A DNA stretch of 38,368 bases from Stenotrophomonas beteli (GTDB lineage Bacteria; Pseudomonadota; Gammaproteobacteria; Xanthomonadales; Xanthomonadaceae): NCBI RefSeq assembly GCF_001431665.1, contig NZ_LLXV01000002.1:1-38368 (forward strand), in the 5' to 3' direction. Shown one piece after another: positions 17,287-26,638 of the stretch; position 1 is the stretch's first letter; each line of letters starts with the position of its first letter. The position numbers were made by a program, and so were the translations under genes. A model generated the notes under the pieces. The model was given only the letters and a program-made list of their open reading frames with translations, was not told the origin of the DNA and did not search any database.

Positions 17287-19304
17287 TGACGTTGGCAACC
17301 ATGGCCCCCTTCCTGATCGGCGTGGCCGTCCTGCTGGTCGGCCTGCTCGGCCTGGCCGGGCTGTTCAAGGCCTTCTACCGCAAGGTCGACCAGGGTGTGG
17401 CCCTGATCGTCAACGACATGAGTTCCACGCCGAAGGTGCACTTCACCGGCGCACTGATCATTCCAGTGCTGTATCGCGCCGAGCTGATGCGGATCAGCCT
17501 GATCACCCTGCAGATCGACCGCCGTGGCAAGGAAGGGCTGATCTGCCGCGACAACATGCGCGCCGATATCGCCGTGGCGTTCTACCTGCGGGTCAATGAG
17601 ACCCAGGCCGACGTGCTGCGCGTGGCCAAGGCCATCGGTGCCGATCGCGCTTCCGACAAGCATGCCGTGGACGAGCTGTTCAACGCCAAGTTCTCCGAAG
17701 CGCTGAAGACCGTCGGCAAGAAGTTCGACTTCACCGAACTGTTCGAGAAGCGGCAGGAGTTCCGCGACGAGATCATCGCGGTGATCGGCAACGATCTGAA
17801 TGGCTACGTGCTCGAAGACGTGGCCATCGACTACCTGGAGCAGACTCCGAAGTCGCTGCTGGACCAGTTCAACATTCTCGACGCGCAGGGCATCCGCAAG
17901 ATCACCGAGCTGACCGCCGCGCAGAACGTGGTGACCAACGAGCTGGAGCAGAACGAAAAGCTCGCCATCACCAAGAAGAACGTGGAAGCACGTGAAGCGC
18001 TGCTGGCGCTGGAGCGCCAGCAGGCCGAAGCCGAAGCCCGCCAGAAGCGCGAGATCGAGACCATCCGCGCGCGCGAGGAGGCCGAGACCGCCAAGGTGCA
18101 GGAAGAACAGCGCCAGCTGTCCGAGAATGCCCGCATCGAAGCGCAGCAGCTGATCGAAATCCGCGACCAGAACCGCCTGCGCGAAGTGGAAGTGGCCGAA
18201 CAGAACCGCCAGCGTGCCGTGGCCATCGAGGCCGAGCGCGTGGAGCGCGCACGCCAGCTGGAGCAGGTCACCACCGATCGCGAAGTGCAGCTGCAGGGCG
18301 TGGAGCGTGACAAGGTAGTCGAGCAGGGCAAGATGGACGTGGCCAACATCACCCGCGAACGCATCTCCATCGACAAGACCGTGGCACAGGAAGAAGAGCG
18401 CATCAAGGAAGTGCGTGAGGTCTCCGAAGCCGACCGCCAGAAGCAGGTGCTGATCCTGGAAGCGGAGGCCAAGGCGCAGGAATTGCTGGTGCGCGAAGTG
18501 AAGGAGGCGCAGGCGCGCGAAACCGCGTCCAAGCACCGTGCGGTGGAACTGACCACGCTGGCCCAGGCCGAGCACGAAGCGGCCGGCAAGCAGGCTGAAG
18601 CCAAGCGCCTGCTGGCCGATGCACTGCGTGCCGAACAGGCCGCGCCGGGCCTGGCCGAGGCGCAGGTGCGTGAAGCTTCGGCACTGGCCATCGAGAAGGT
18701 CGGCATTGCCGAGGCCCGCGTGATCGAGGCCAAGGCCGAAGCCAGCCTGAAGCAGGGCAGCAACGAGGCGCGTGTGCTGGCCGAGACGCTGCAGGCGCAG
18801 GCCCAGGGTGAAGAGAAGATGGGCCTGGCCCGTGCCACCGCCACCGAGTCGCTGGGCAACGCCGAAGCCGGCGTGGTGCAGAAGAAGCTGCTGGCCGAGG
18901 CCGAAGGCCTGGTGCGCAAGTTCGAAGCCATCGCTTCGCTGAGCGACCAGGCACGTGGCCACGAAGAGTTCCGCATGATGCTGGACAACAGCCTGAAGCA
19001 GGCGCTGGCCTCGATCGAAGCCGGCAAGGAAGTCTCGCGCGAGAACGCCAACGTCATTGCCAGCGCGCTGCGCAACGCCGACATCGATCTGGTCGGCGGC
19101 GACGGCGGCATGTTCGAGAACCTGGTCAAGGCGGTGTCGCTGGGCAAGTCGATCGAAGGCTTTGCCGGCAAGAGCCCGATCGTGCAGGAGCTGATGCAGC
19201 GCTACCTGGGCGTGGCCGTGGCCGAACCGGCGCCGCGCCAGATCGCCGAGGATGCCGAAGCGGTGCCGACTGTGTCGGCCACCGTGGTCGACAGCGCCCG
19301 TTGA
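17286..19304 (+). CDS. Flotillin-family SPFH protein (YqiK-like)
   Basis: Membrane-microdomain scaffold of the flotillin class, 672 residues. Residues 8-30 form an N-terminal membrane segment. The SPFH/PHB domain spans about 35-200 (RRGKEGLICRDNMRADIAVAF). It is followed by a very long charged coiled coil (about 205-480) rich in EAEAR/REVEVAEQNR-type heptads, then Ala/Glu repeats typical of flotillins, and a variable tail. E. coli YqiK is about 120 residues shorter. ATG 17286 overlaps the YqiJ-like stop by one base. It would assemble large oligomers at the inner membrane. Its neighbours downstream (giant AAA+ ATPase, TelA family) suggest the scaffold recruits an ATP-driven machine; that is inference. 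Confidence 0.92.
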   Translation: MTLATMAPFLIGVAVLLVGLLGLAGLFKAFYRKVDQGVALIVNDMSSTPKVHFTGALIIPVLYRAELMRISLITLQIDRRGKEGLICRDNMRADIAVAFYLRVNETQADVLRVAKAIGADRASDKHAVDELFNAKFSEALKTVGKKFDFTELFEKRQEFRDEIIAVIGNDLNGYVLEDVAIDYLEQTPKSLLDQFNILDAQGIRKITELTAAQNVVTNELEQNEKLAITKKNVEAREALLALERQQAEAEARQKREIETIRAREEAETAKVQEEQRQLSENARIEAQQLIEIRDQNRLREVEVAEQNRQRAVAIEAERVERARQLEQVTTDREVQLQGVERDKVVEQGKMDVANITRERISIDKTVAQEEERIKEVREVSEADRQKQVLILEAEAKAQELLVREVKEAQARETASKHRAVELTTLAQAEHEAAGKQAEAKRLLADALRAEQAAPGLAEAQVREASALAIEKVGIAEARVIEAKAEASLKQGSNEARVLAETLQAQAQGEEKMGLARATATESLGNAEAGVVQKKLLAEAEGLVRKFEAIASLSDQARGHEEFRMMLDNSLKQALASIEAGKEVSRENANVIASALRNADIDLVGGDGGMFENLVKAVSLGKSIEGFAGKSPIVQELMQRYLGVAVAEPAPRQIAEDAEAVPTVSATVVDSAR

Positions 19305-19309
19305 TGCAT

Positions 19310-19338
19310 CGGGCGATGGCTGCTGTGGCCATCGCCCG
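19310..19338 (+). promoter_or_regulatory. Hairpin in the flotillin-ATPase gap
   Basis: CGGGCGATGGC (19310-19320) pairs perfectly with 19328-19338 around a 7-nt loop, 5 nt after the flotillin stop. With no T-run it is not a classical terminator; it could trim expression of the downstream genes or stabilise the upstream mRNA. Confidence 0.5.
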
Positions 19339-19389
19339 CCCGCGCCGGCCGCAACCGCGGCCGTCCGCCCGTGAGCCGGAAGCCTGCTG

Positions 19390-22300
19390 ATGTCTGATAC
19401 CCATCCGTCCGCCGAATCCACTGCACCGGAGGCCGGCGGCACTACCGTCGACCAGGCCGTTGCCCAGGGCGGCGCCTATGAAGTCCTGCGCCGCCGCCTG
19501 GCCGAGCAGGGCCAGCGCCTGCAGGGGCTGGCCGACACGCTCAACCGCCAGCGCCTGGCCGAGTTCGGCGACAGCCGCCTGGAGGTGGTCGGCCGTTTCC
19601 GCATCCGCAGCGAGAACAACTGCGTCGGCCGCGACATCGTGCAGGTGGGCCCGGACCGCCTGCTGTTCGGCTACAACGTGTTCATCGGGCTGAAGACCCA
19701 GACCCGCATCGAGGATGTGTTCGGGCTGTACCGGCTGGTACAGGGCCCCGATGGCTACGACGTCGCCGCGCTGGAGCTGAAGGGCAGCTTCCTCGACCAG
19801 CCCGGCTTCGTGCATGACTTCAACGAGTTGTACGCCTATTACAAGCACGCGCGCCTGCTGCAGTTGATCGTGGTCGGCGACAAGCTGCTGGCCTCGTTCC
19901 AGATCGGCGAGCGCAGCAGCGACGTACGCGTGTTCCGCTGGGCGCTGACGCGCGAAGGCGAACTGACCTACCTCGACGCGCGCGGCGAACGCGATATCGC
20001 CCTGCCGCCGCCGTTCGATTTCGAATGGACCAGGGCCACCCGTGACCTGGCGGTCAGCGGTCGCCATTCGCACCTGAACATCCTCGACACCCTGTTCGTG
20101 GAAACCACCGGTGGCGACCTCACCATCAAGGTGGAGAACAACACCGAGACCGGGCAGGGCATCTACAGCGAACCGGTCGAGGACAGCACCCAGTCGCTGG
20201 ACGATGCCCAGTTCGAATTCGCCCGCGTCGGTTCGCTGCTGCTGCTGAAGGTGCTGCCGTACCGCGAGACGGTGTGGCGCGGCCTGATCTACAACACGCT
20301 GACCGGCGACATCGTACGCAATGATGCGATCGTGCAGGCCTGCGTGCAGCTGCCCGAAGACCACGGCGTGATCTTCCCGGGCGGCTACTACCTGCAAGGC
20401 GGCGAGCACAAGGCATTCGATGCCTCGATGGCCGGCATGCAGTTCAAGCGCAGCATCCGTTCGCCGAACGGCGAGGACGTGCTGTACATCTTCTACGAGC
20501 GCGAGGGTGGGCGCTCGGCGCTGTTCGTCTACAACACCATCCAGCGCGTGCTGCAGAACCCCGTGTTCGGCCACGGCTATGCCTTCCTGCAGGATGGGCG
20601 CATGGTGCTGTTCCATGCCGAAGGCAGCGAACCGACCCGCATCCATCCGATGCAGGTCTGGCAGACGCCGTTCAGCAGCGACGAGTTTGCCGCCAGCCGA
20701 CCGCCCGGCAATACCTTCATGGGCCGCATCGGCAATGCCGAGCTGGTGCGCGGCATCTCCAACCTGTTCAACCTGGCGCGCGAGATCGACGGCCAGGATG
20801 TGTCGGTACAGCGCTACCAGCGCCTGGTGGCCGATACCCGGCGCCTGTTCGACGCCCACCACTGGCTGGGCGATGAGGCCTGCGATGGTGCCGCGGCGCT
20901 GCTGCGGCAGATCAGCGCCACCGGCGAATCGGTGCTGGACGAATACGAAAAGGTGCAGTCGATCCGCCAGCAGTCGGCACAGGCGATGGTCGAGGCCGAG
21001 GCCGCGCACAAGGCGCTGCTGGGTCGGCTGCAGCCGCAGAACTGGAACGAAGTGCAGGCCTTCGTCGAAGCTCTCAATGCGATCACTGCATTGCGTGGGC
21101 GGCTGCTGACCATCCGCGAGCTTCGCTACATCGATACGGCGCGCATCGAGGCGATGACCGCCGAGCTGGTGCAGGCGCAGGACCGCGTCGGCGCCGCCAC
21201 CGGGGAATTCCTGGCGGGCGAGGCCGCGCTGGCCCCACTCACTCTGCGGCTGCAGGCCCTGGATGAGGCTGCCCAGCAGGCGCAGACTGCCCGCCAGCTG
21301 GACGAGCAGCTGGAAGGCCTGCGTGGCATGGCCGCCGATCTGGACATGCTGTCCGAGCTGATGGCCGGGCTGAAGGTGGACGATGCGACGGCCCGGACCC
21401 GTGTGGTCGAGTCGATCTCGGTGCTCTACGGCCGCCTCAACCAGGCGCGCGCACGCGCTGACCAGCGCCGCCGATCGCTGGGCTCGGCCGAGGCCGTGGC
21501 GCAGTTCGCCGCACAGTTCGCACTGTTCTCGCAGTCGATCACCAGCGCGCTGGCCCTGGCCACCGACCCGGAGCGCGCCGATGAACAGTTGTCGCGCCTG
21601 CTGGTGCAGCTGGAAGAGCTGGAGAGCCAGTTCGGCGAGCATGAACAGTTCCTCGGCGACATCCTGAGCAAGCGCGAAGAACTGGTCGAGGCATTCGATA
21701 CGCACAAGCAGGCGTTGCTGGACGATCGCCAGCGCAAGGCGCGTTCAGTGCTCGATGCGGCCAACCGCATCCTTGACGGCCTGGCCAAGCGCACCGAACG
21801 CTTCAACAGCCCTGAGGAACTCAATGCGTTCTTCGCCGGCGATCCGCTGATCCTCAAGCTGCGTGAGCTGGCCGAACGCCTGCGCACGTTGCATGACAAC
21901 GTCAAGGCCGATGACATCGAGGCACGCCTGAAGGGCGTGCGCGACCAGGCGGTGCGCCAGCTGCGCGACCGCAGTGACCTGTACGAGGCCGGTGGCAATG
22001 TGGTGCGGCTGGGGCCGCGCCATCGTTTCAGCGTCAACACCCAGGCACTGGACCTGACCCTGCTGCCGCGCGGCGACACGCTGGCCATCCACCTCACCGG
22101 CACCGATTTCCTGGAAACCCTGCACGACCCGGAACTGGATGCACTCAAGCCGTTCTGGCCGGTCACTCAGGATTCTGAATCCGAAGCGATCTACCGGGGC
22201 GAATACCTCGCCGGCTGCCTGCTGCGTGCCGCCGAGGAAGGACGCGAGGGGCTGGATCTGCCGCAGCTGCTGCACGATGCCGCCGAGCCGGACGCGCTCG

Positions 22301-24780
22301 ACCAGCGTGTGCGTGCGTTCGCCGCGCCGCGCTACCGGGAGGGTTACGAACGCGGCATCCACGACCACGATGCCGCATTGATCCTGCGCGCGCTGCTGCC
22401 GCTGCAGCAGGCTGCCGGTCCGCTGCGGCATGCGCCACGGGTACGCGCCCTGGCCCAGTTGTTCTGGGCCGCGCTGCAACGCGACGATGCCGTGGCGCAG
22501 TGGCCCGGCCGCCAGGCCGGCGCTGACGCCATTGCGCGTCTGTTCGGGTCCGACGAGGGCCGTCAGGCGCTGCGCGGCGAAATGGCCAGGGCCCTGCACG
22601 ACTATGCGCAGGCGCAGGCCCTTCCATTCGACGCCGGGATGGCCGGTGATGCGGCAGCCTATCTGGCCGATGAACTGCGTGAAGGTGAACCGGTCTTCAG
22701 CATCAGCCGGCATGCGCAGATGCTGTTGGATGCCTTGTCCTCGCAGTTGGACCAGGCCGGTCAGCGCGATGCTCTCCAACGCGCGCTGCAGCGCAACCAG
22801 GATCCCCTGGCTACACGCTGGGCCCTGGCCGGGCAGTGGCTGCGTGCGCTGGCCAGCCTGCCGGCCCACAGCGCGCACGCCGGTTACGTCGACGAAGCCG
22901 CTGCGCTGCTGCTGGTGCAACGGCAGCTGCGCACGCGCACCAGCGAGGCCACGCTGCGCGCCGAGGTGAAGGGGCTGCTGGGCGAGCACCCGCGTATCCA
23001 CGGCGGCACGCTGGTGCTGACGCTGGACGATTTCCAGTCGCGGCTGCAGCATCACCTGCAGCACTTCGTGCCATCGTTCCATGCCTATCAGAGCGTGCGC
23101 CAGGGCATCATCGGCCGCGAGCGGCAGGCCCTGCGCCTGTCCGAGTTCAAGGCGCGGCCGCTGTCCTCGTTCGTTCGCAACAAGCTGATCAACGATGTCT
23201 ACCTGGGCGTGATCGGTGACAACCTGGCCAAGCAGATGGGCACGGTCGGCGAGAACAAGCGCAGCGACCTGATGGGCCTGCTGATGATGATTTCGCCGCC
23301 CGGCTACGGCAAGACCACGTTGATGGAATACGTGGCGCACCGCCTGGGCCTGGTCTTCATGAAGATCAACGGCCCGGCGCTGGGGCATGAGGTGCGCTCG
23401 CTGGACCCGGCCCAGGCACCGGACGCGACCTCGCGGCAGGAGCTGGAGAAGCTCAACCTGGCGCTGGAGATGGGCAACAACACCATGCTGTATGTGGACG
23501 ACATCCAGCACACCCATCCCGAGTTCCTGCAGAAGTTCATCTCGCTGTGCGATGGCACCCGCCGTATCGAGGGTGTGTGGCGCGGTCGCACCCGCACCTA
23601 CGACATGCGCGGCAAGAAATTCTGCGTGGTGATGGCCGGCAACCCGTACACCGAGTCCGGCGAGGTGTTCAAGATTCCGGACATGCTGGCCAACCGTGCC
23701 GACATCTACAACCTGGGTGATGTGCTCGGTGGCATGGAGGCGGCCTTTACCCTCAGCTACATCGAGAACAGCCTGACCTCCAACCCGGTGCTGGCGCCGC
23801 TGGCTACGCGCGACATGGCCGACCTGTACACGCTGGTCGACCGCGCGATGGGCAAGGAGGTGTCGACCAACGGCCTCAGCCACGCCTACAGCAGCGCCGA
23901 GATCAACGAGATCACCGCCACCTTGCAGCGCATGCTGCGCGTGCGTGATGTGGTCTACCGGGTCAACCAGCAGTACATCGCCAGCGCCGCACAGGATGAC
24001 CGCTACCGCACCGAGCCGCCGTTCCGCCTGCAGGGCAGCTACCGCAACATGAACAAGCTGGCCGAGAAGATCTCGCCGGTGATGAACGAGGACGAGCTGC
24101 AGCAGCTGATCTCCGACCACTACCTGGGCGAGGCGCAGCTGCTGACCACTGGCGCCGAGGAGAACCTGCTGAAGCTGGGCGAGCTGCGTGGCGTGCTGGA
24201 CGAGGCGCAGGCGCAGCGCTGGGCGCAGATCAAGCGCGATTTCCTGCGCAACAAGGCCATGGGTGCCGACGACGGCGACGTCGGTGGGCGCGTGGTCGCG
24301 CAGTTGGCCGATATCGCCACGGCCCTGCAACGGCCTCCGCCGGCGCCGGAAGCCATCGCAGCTGCGGACCCGGTTCCGTGGCAGGCGCTGCTGGACGCCC
24401 TGCAGCGCCTTTCTGAAACACGTCAGCCCTCCGCTGCATCGGCGCCGGACGCGGCGGCTCCCGGCGTGCCGGCCGCGGTGCTGGCCGAAGACCTGCAGGC
24501 CGGCCTGGCGCCGTTGGTCGAGCTGTTGGCCGCATCGCAGGCGCAGCAGGTCCAGGTGTCGCAGACCCTGGCCGCGTTCGCCGGCTGGGCGCGGCAGCAG
24601 GTCGAGCGCGGTGGGCCCGGTAGCGGGGGGCCGCAGCGCGCACGCGTACGCCGCGCCACGACGCCGGAAGAACGCGCACTGGATGAAGCCCTGATGCGCC
24701 ACTTCTACGGCGAGTCGCTGCCACCGGAACACGCTGAAGGCAGCGTCGCATCGATCCGGCAGCCGCCGCCGCTGCCGTGA
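19390..24780 (+). CDS. Giant AAA+ ATPase (DUF3686-type, 'DNA repair ATPase' annotation)
   Basis: A 1796-residue cytoplasmic protein. Visible order: a beta-rich N-terminal domain (about 70-430; PDRLLFGYNVFIGLKTQ), consistent with the uncharacterised DUF3686 family; a long helical/coiled-coil region (about 500-870); a mixed region; an AAA+ module with Walker A SPPGYGKTT (1302-1310, K1308), Walker B MLYVDD (1366-1371), sensor-1 N1418 in MAGNPYTESG and candidate arginine finger R1436 in ANRADIYNL; a conserved post-AAA block (about 1537-1600, FRLQGSYRNMNKLAEKI); and a variable coiled tail. MoxR-like features suggest a remodelling ATPase rather than a nuclease or helicase. The 'DNA repair' label used for this family has no support in the motifs seen here. 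ATG 19390 has GGAAG 7 nt upstream. Its stop overlaps the next gene by 4 nt. Confidence 0.85.
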   Translation: MSDTHPSAESTAPEAGGTTVDQAVAQGGAYEVLRRRLAEQGQRLQGLADTLNRQRLAEFGDSRLEVVGRFRIRSENNCVGRDIVQVGPDRLLFGYNVFIGLKTQTRIEDVFGLYRLVQGPDGYDVAALELKGSFLDQPGFVHDFNELYAYYKHARLLQLIVVGDKLLASFQIGERSSDVRVFRWALTREGELTYLDARGERDIALPPPFDFEWTRATRDLAVSGRHSHLNILDTLFVETTGGDLTIKVENNTETGQGIYSEPVEDSTQSLDDAQFEFARVGSLLLLKVLPYRETVWRGLIYNTLTGDIVRNDAIVQACVQLPEDHGVIFPGGYYLQGGEHKAFDASMAGMQFKRSIRSPNGEDVLYIFYEREGGRSALFVYNTIQRVLQNPVFGHGYAFLQDGRMVLFHAEGSEPTRIHPMQVWQTPFSSDEFAASRPPGNTFMGRIGNAELVRGISNLFNLAREIDGQDVSVQRYQRLVADTRRLFDAHHWLGDEACDGAAALLRQISATGESVLDEYEKVQSIRQQSAQAMVEAEAAHKALLGRLQPQNWNEVQAFVEALNAITALRGRLLTIRELRYIDTARIEAMTAELVQAQDRVGAATGEFLAGEAALAPLTLRLQALDEAAQQAQTARQLDEQLEGLRGMAADLDMLSELMAGLKVDDATARTRVVESISVLYGRLNQARARADQRRRSLGSAEAVAQFAAQFALFSQSITSALALATDPERADEQLSRLLVQLEELESQFGEHEQFLGDILSKREELVEAFDTHKQALLDDRQRKARSVLDAANRILDGLAKRTERFNSPEELNAFFAGDPLILKLRELAERLRTLHDNVKADDIEARLKGVRDQAVRQLRDRSDLYEAGGNVVRLGPRHRFSVNTQALDLTLLPRGDTLAIHLTGTDFLETLHDPELDALKPFWPVTQDSESEAIYRGEYLAGCLLRAAEEGREGLDLPQLLHDAAEPDALDQRVRAFAAPRYREGYERGIHDHDAALILRALLPLQQAAGPLRHAPRVRALAQLFWAALQRDDAVAQWPGRQAGADAIARLFGSDEGRQALRGEMARALHDYAQAQALPFDAGMAGDAAAYLADELREGEPVFSISRHAQMLLDALSSQLDQAGQRDALQRALQRNQDPLATRWALAGQWLRALASLPAHSAHAGYVDEAAALLLVQRQLRTRTSEATLRAEVKGLLGEHPRIHGGTLVLTLDDFQSRLQHHLQHFVPSFHAYQSVRQGIIGRERQALRLSEFKARPLSSFVRNKLINDVYLGVIGDNLAKQMGTVGENKRSDLMGLLMMISPPGYGKTTLMEYVAHRLGLVFMKINGPALGHEVRSLDPAQAPDATSRQELEKLNLALEMGNNTMLYVDDIQHTHPEFLQKFISLCDGTRRIEGVWRGRTRTYDMRGKKFCVVMAGNPYTESGEVFKIPDMLANRADIYNLGDVLGGMEAAFTLSYIENSLTSNPVLAPLATRDMADLYTLVDRAMGKEVSTNGLSHAYSSAEINEITATLQRMLRVRDVVYRVNQQYIASAAQDDRYRTEPPFRLQGSYRNMNKLAEKISPVMNEDELQQLISDHYLGEAQLLTTGAEENLLKLGELRGVLDEAQAQRWAQIKRDFLRNKAMGADDGDVGGRVVAQLADIATALQRPPPAPEAIAAADPVPWQALLDALQRLSETRQPSAASAPDAAAPGVPAAVLAEDLQAGLAPLVELLAASQAQQVQVSQTLAAFAGWARQQVERGGPGSGGPQRARVRRATTPEERALDEALMRHFYGESLPPEHAEGSVASIRQPPPLP

Positions 24781-25484
24781 TCACGTCGGTGCCACTGCCG
24801 TCACCGGTGTTGCCGGACACGGCCGATATCGCCGTGCTGGCCGATTACGGTACGCCGCTGCTGCAGGCGCTCGCCGAGCGCACCACGACCTTGCCCTCGG
24901 TTGCGGGCGAAGGCCTGGTGGCCGCGTTGGCACGCATTGCCTTGGCACTCCAGGCCGGCAACCCTGCGCAGATCCGGCGCCGGGAGGGCTGGTGGGGGCG
25001 CCTGCTGGGGCGCGATGTCGACCGCGAGGCGGAAGGGCGTGCGCTGCAGTCGCAATTGGGTGTATTGGCGCTGCAGGCGCGCGAGCAGGCCCAGCGCCTG
25101 CAACAGCATCAGCAGGCGCGAGCCCGGGCCATCGCCGAGCGTGCAGAGGCGGCCACGGCATTGGACGCCTGGGTCGAACTGGGTGCATCACGGCGGGTGC
25201 GATGTGATGCGGCCGGCCAGGCCGCGTTGTCACAGCGGCTGGATCACCTGCGTCGGCTGGCCGCGCTGCATCGCGTCGAGGCCGCGCAGTGGCAACTGCT
25301 GCAGGACCAGGACACGCTGCTGCTGCAACGCTTCACCCGCATCCACGATGTCCTGCTGCCCGCCTGGCGACAGGCCGCACTGGCCGAGCAGACCGCTGCG
25401 GGCGCCGCACTGGCGGGAAAGGCCAGCACACTGCACGCCCAGATCGATGACGAGGTGGCGGCGGCTCAGGCTAGACTGCCCTGA
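24777..25484 (+). CDS. Unrecognised coiled-coil protein between the AAA+ ATPase and TelA
   Basis: I do not recognise this 235-residue protein. It has no signal peptide and no membrane span. A glycine/tryptophan motif GWWGRLLGRD (about 65-74) precedes a long helical stretch rich in Gln, Arg and Ala (about 80-130) likely to form a coiled coil, then a second helical part (about 150-232). The GTG start lies inside the ATPase stop (GTGA), and the TelA gene follows 44 nt downstream, so it is a true member of the operon. Codon and base use match the neighbours. By position it is probably an adaptor or regulator of the ATPase or TelA. A distant link to XpaC-type proteins that neighbour telA elsewhere is possible but not visible. 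Confidence 0.75.
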   Translation: MITSVPLPSPVLPDTADIAVLADYGTPLLQALAERTTTLPSVAGEGLVAALARIALALQAGNPAQIRRREGWWGRLLGRDVDREAEGRALQSQLGVLALQAREQAQRLQQHQQARARAIAERAEAATALDAWVELGASRRVRCDAAGQAALSQRLDHLRRLAALHRVEAAQWQLLQDQDTLLLQRFTRIHDVLLPAWRQAALAEQTAAGAALAGKASTLHAQIDDEVAAAQARLP

Positions 25485-25528
25485 GCCGGCCGCCGTTGCC
25501 GCATACCCAACTGCAAGGAGACTGCCCG

Positions 25529-26638
25529 ATGACCCAGGACAGCCAGACCCCCGCTGCGCTCATGCCCGGCACGACGACCGCCGCTCCGCTCGATGAGGGC
25601 GCACTGCAGGCCCTGGGCCTGGGCCGCGAGGACCTGCCGCGCATCGCCGAGATCCGTCTGGAGCTGGACGATCTGCGACCGGGCAATCTTCAGGTGTTCG
25701 GGCGTGAAGCCGCCACGCGTACGGCGGCGTTCTCCAGCCAGTTGCTGGACCAGGTGCGCAACCGCGACCTGGATGCCAGTGGCGAGAAGCTGGGCGAAGT
25801 GGTGCGCATCGCGCGCAGCCTGAAGCTGGATGGCTTCGCGCAGCGGTCGAAAGTGCCGGTGATCGGTGGCCTGATCGACCGCCTGCGCGTATCCAGGGGC
25901 GAGCTGGTGCAGAAGTTCAGCGACACCAACGCGCAGATCGAGCAGCTGCTGGGCGATGTCGGCGTGCAGCAGGCGCTGATGGCCAAGCGCGTGGGCGAGT
26001 TCGACCGCATGCATGAAATCGTCCGCGAAGAGCGCCATGCGCTCGGCCTGTATGCCGCTGCGGGCAAGCAGCGGCTGGCGGAACTGCAGGCCGAGCAGCT
26101 GGCCGGGCAGGGCAGCGAGGATCCGCAGCAGCGCATCCGCCAGAGCGAAGTCGACAACGCGATCCGCCTGATCGAAAAGCGCGTGTCCGACCTGCAGCTG
26201 ATGCAGCATGCCGCCGACCAGTCGTTGCCGATGATCCGGCTGATCCAGGCCAACGCACTGCAGCTGATCGAAAAATTCAACACGGTGCGCGAGATCACCA
26301 TCCCGTCGTGGAAGCGCCAGTTCGCCATCCAGCTTTCGCTGGGCGAGCAGAAGGCCGCGGTCGAGCTGTCCACCGCCATCGACGATGCCACCAACGAGCT
26401 GATGCGCCGCAATGCCGACCTGTTGCGCCAGGCCTCGGTGGAGACCGCGCGCAGCAACCAGCGCGGCGTGATCGACGTCGCCACGCTGCGCCACGTGCAC
26501 GACCAGTTGATCGCCACGGTCGAGGAAGTGCGCAGCATCCATCGCGAAGGAATGCAGCAGCGCCAGCAGGCCGAGGTCGAGCTGTCGCGCCTGCGCGAAG
26601 ACCTGCAGCAGCGGCTGGCCACCCCGACCGCCAGCTGA
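25529..26638 (+). CDS. Toxic anion (tellurite) resistance protein, TelA/KlaB family
   Basis: A 369-residue soluble, almost entirely helical protein of the TelA family (PF05816), members of which are linked to tellurite, antibiotic and envelope stress resistance, mechanism unknown. Typical stretches are KVPVIGGLIDRL, FDRMHEIVREE, LQLMQHAADQSLPMIRLIQ (in parts), and the conserved TIPSWKRQFAIQLSLGEQKAA around residues 255-275. ATG 25529 is chosen because AAGGAG lies 8 nt upstream; the frame is open 33 nt further but lacks a start with a ribosome-binding site. It is the last gene of the operon, and its stop abuts a palindrome that probably ends transcription. In other bacteria telA pairs with xpaC; here it follows an ATPase and a coiled-coil protein. 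Confidence 0.9.
   Translation: MTQDSQTPAALMPGTTTAAPLDEGALQALGLGREDLPRIAEIRLELDDLRPGNLQVFGREAATRTAAFSSQLLDQVRNRDLDASGEKLGEVVRIARSLKLDGFAQRSKVPVIGGLIDRLRVSRGELVQKFSDTNAQIEQLLGDVGVQQALMAKRVGEFDRMHEIVREERHALGLYAAAGKQRLAELQAEQLAGQGSEDPQQRIRQSEVDNAIRLIEKRVSDLQLMQHAADQSLPMIRLIQANALQLIEKFNTVREITIPSWKRQFAIQLSLGEQKAAVELSTAIDDATNELMRRNADLLRQASVETARSNQRGVIDVATLRHVHDQLIATVEEVRSIHREGMQQRQQAEVELSRLREDLQQRLATPTAS

Noticed and set aside
21745..24732. 995-codon minus-strand open frame opposite the giant ATPase
   Set aside because: Composition is Gln/His/Arg-rich as expected of an antisense frame; the plus strand has intact AAA+ motifs.
24777..25484. Calling the 235-residue protein XpaC because it neighbours telA
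   Set aside because: XpaC-type proteins as I know them have membrane segments; this one has none and shows no visible similarity.
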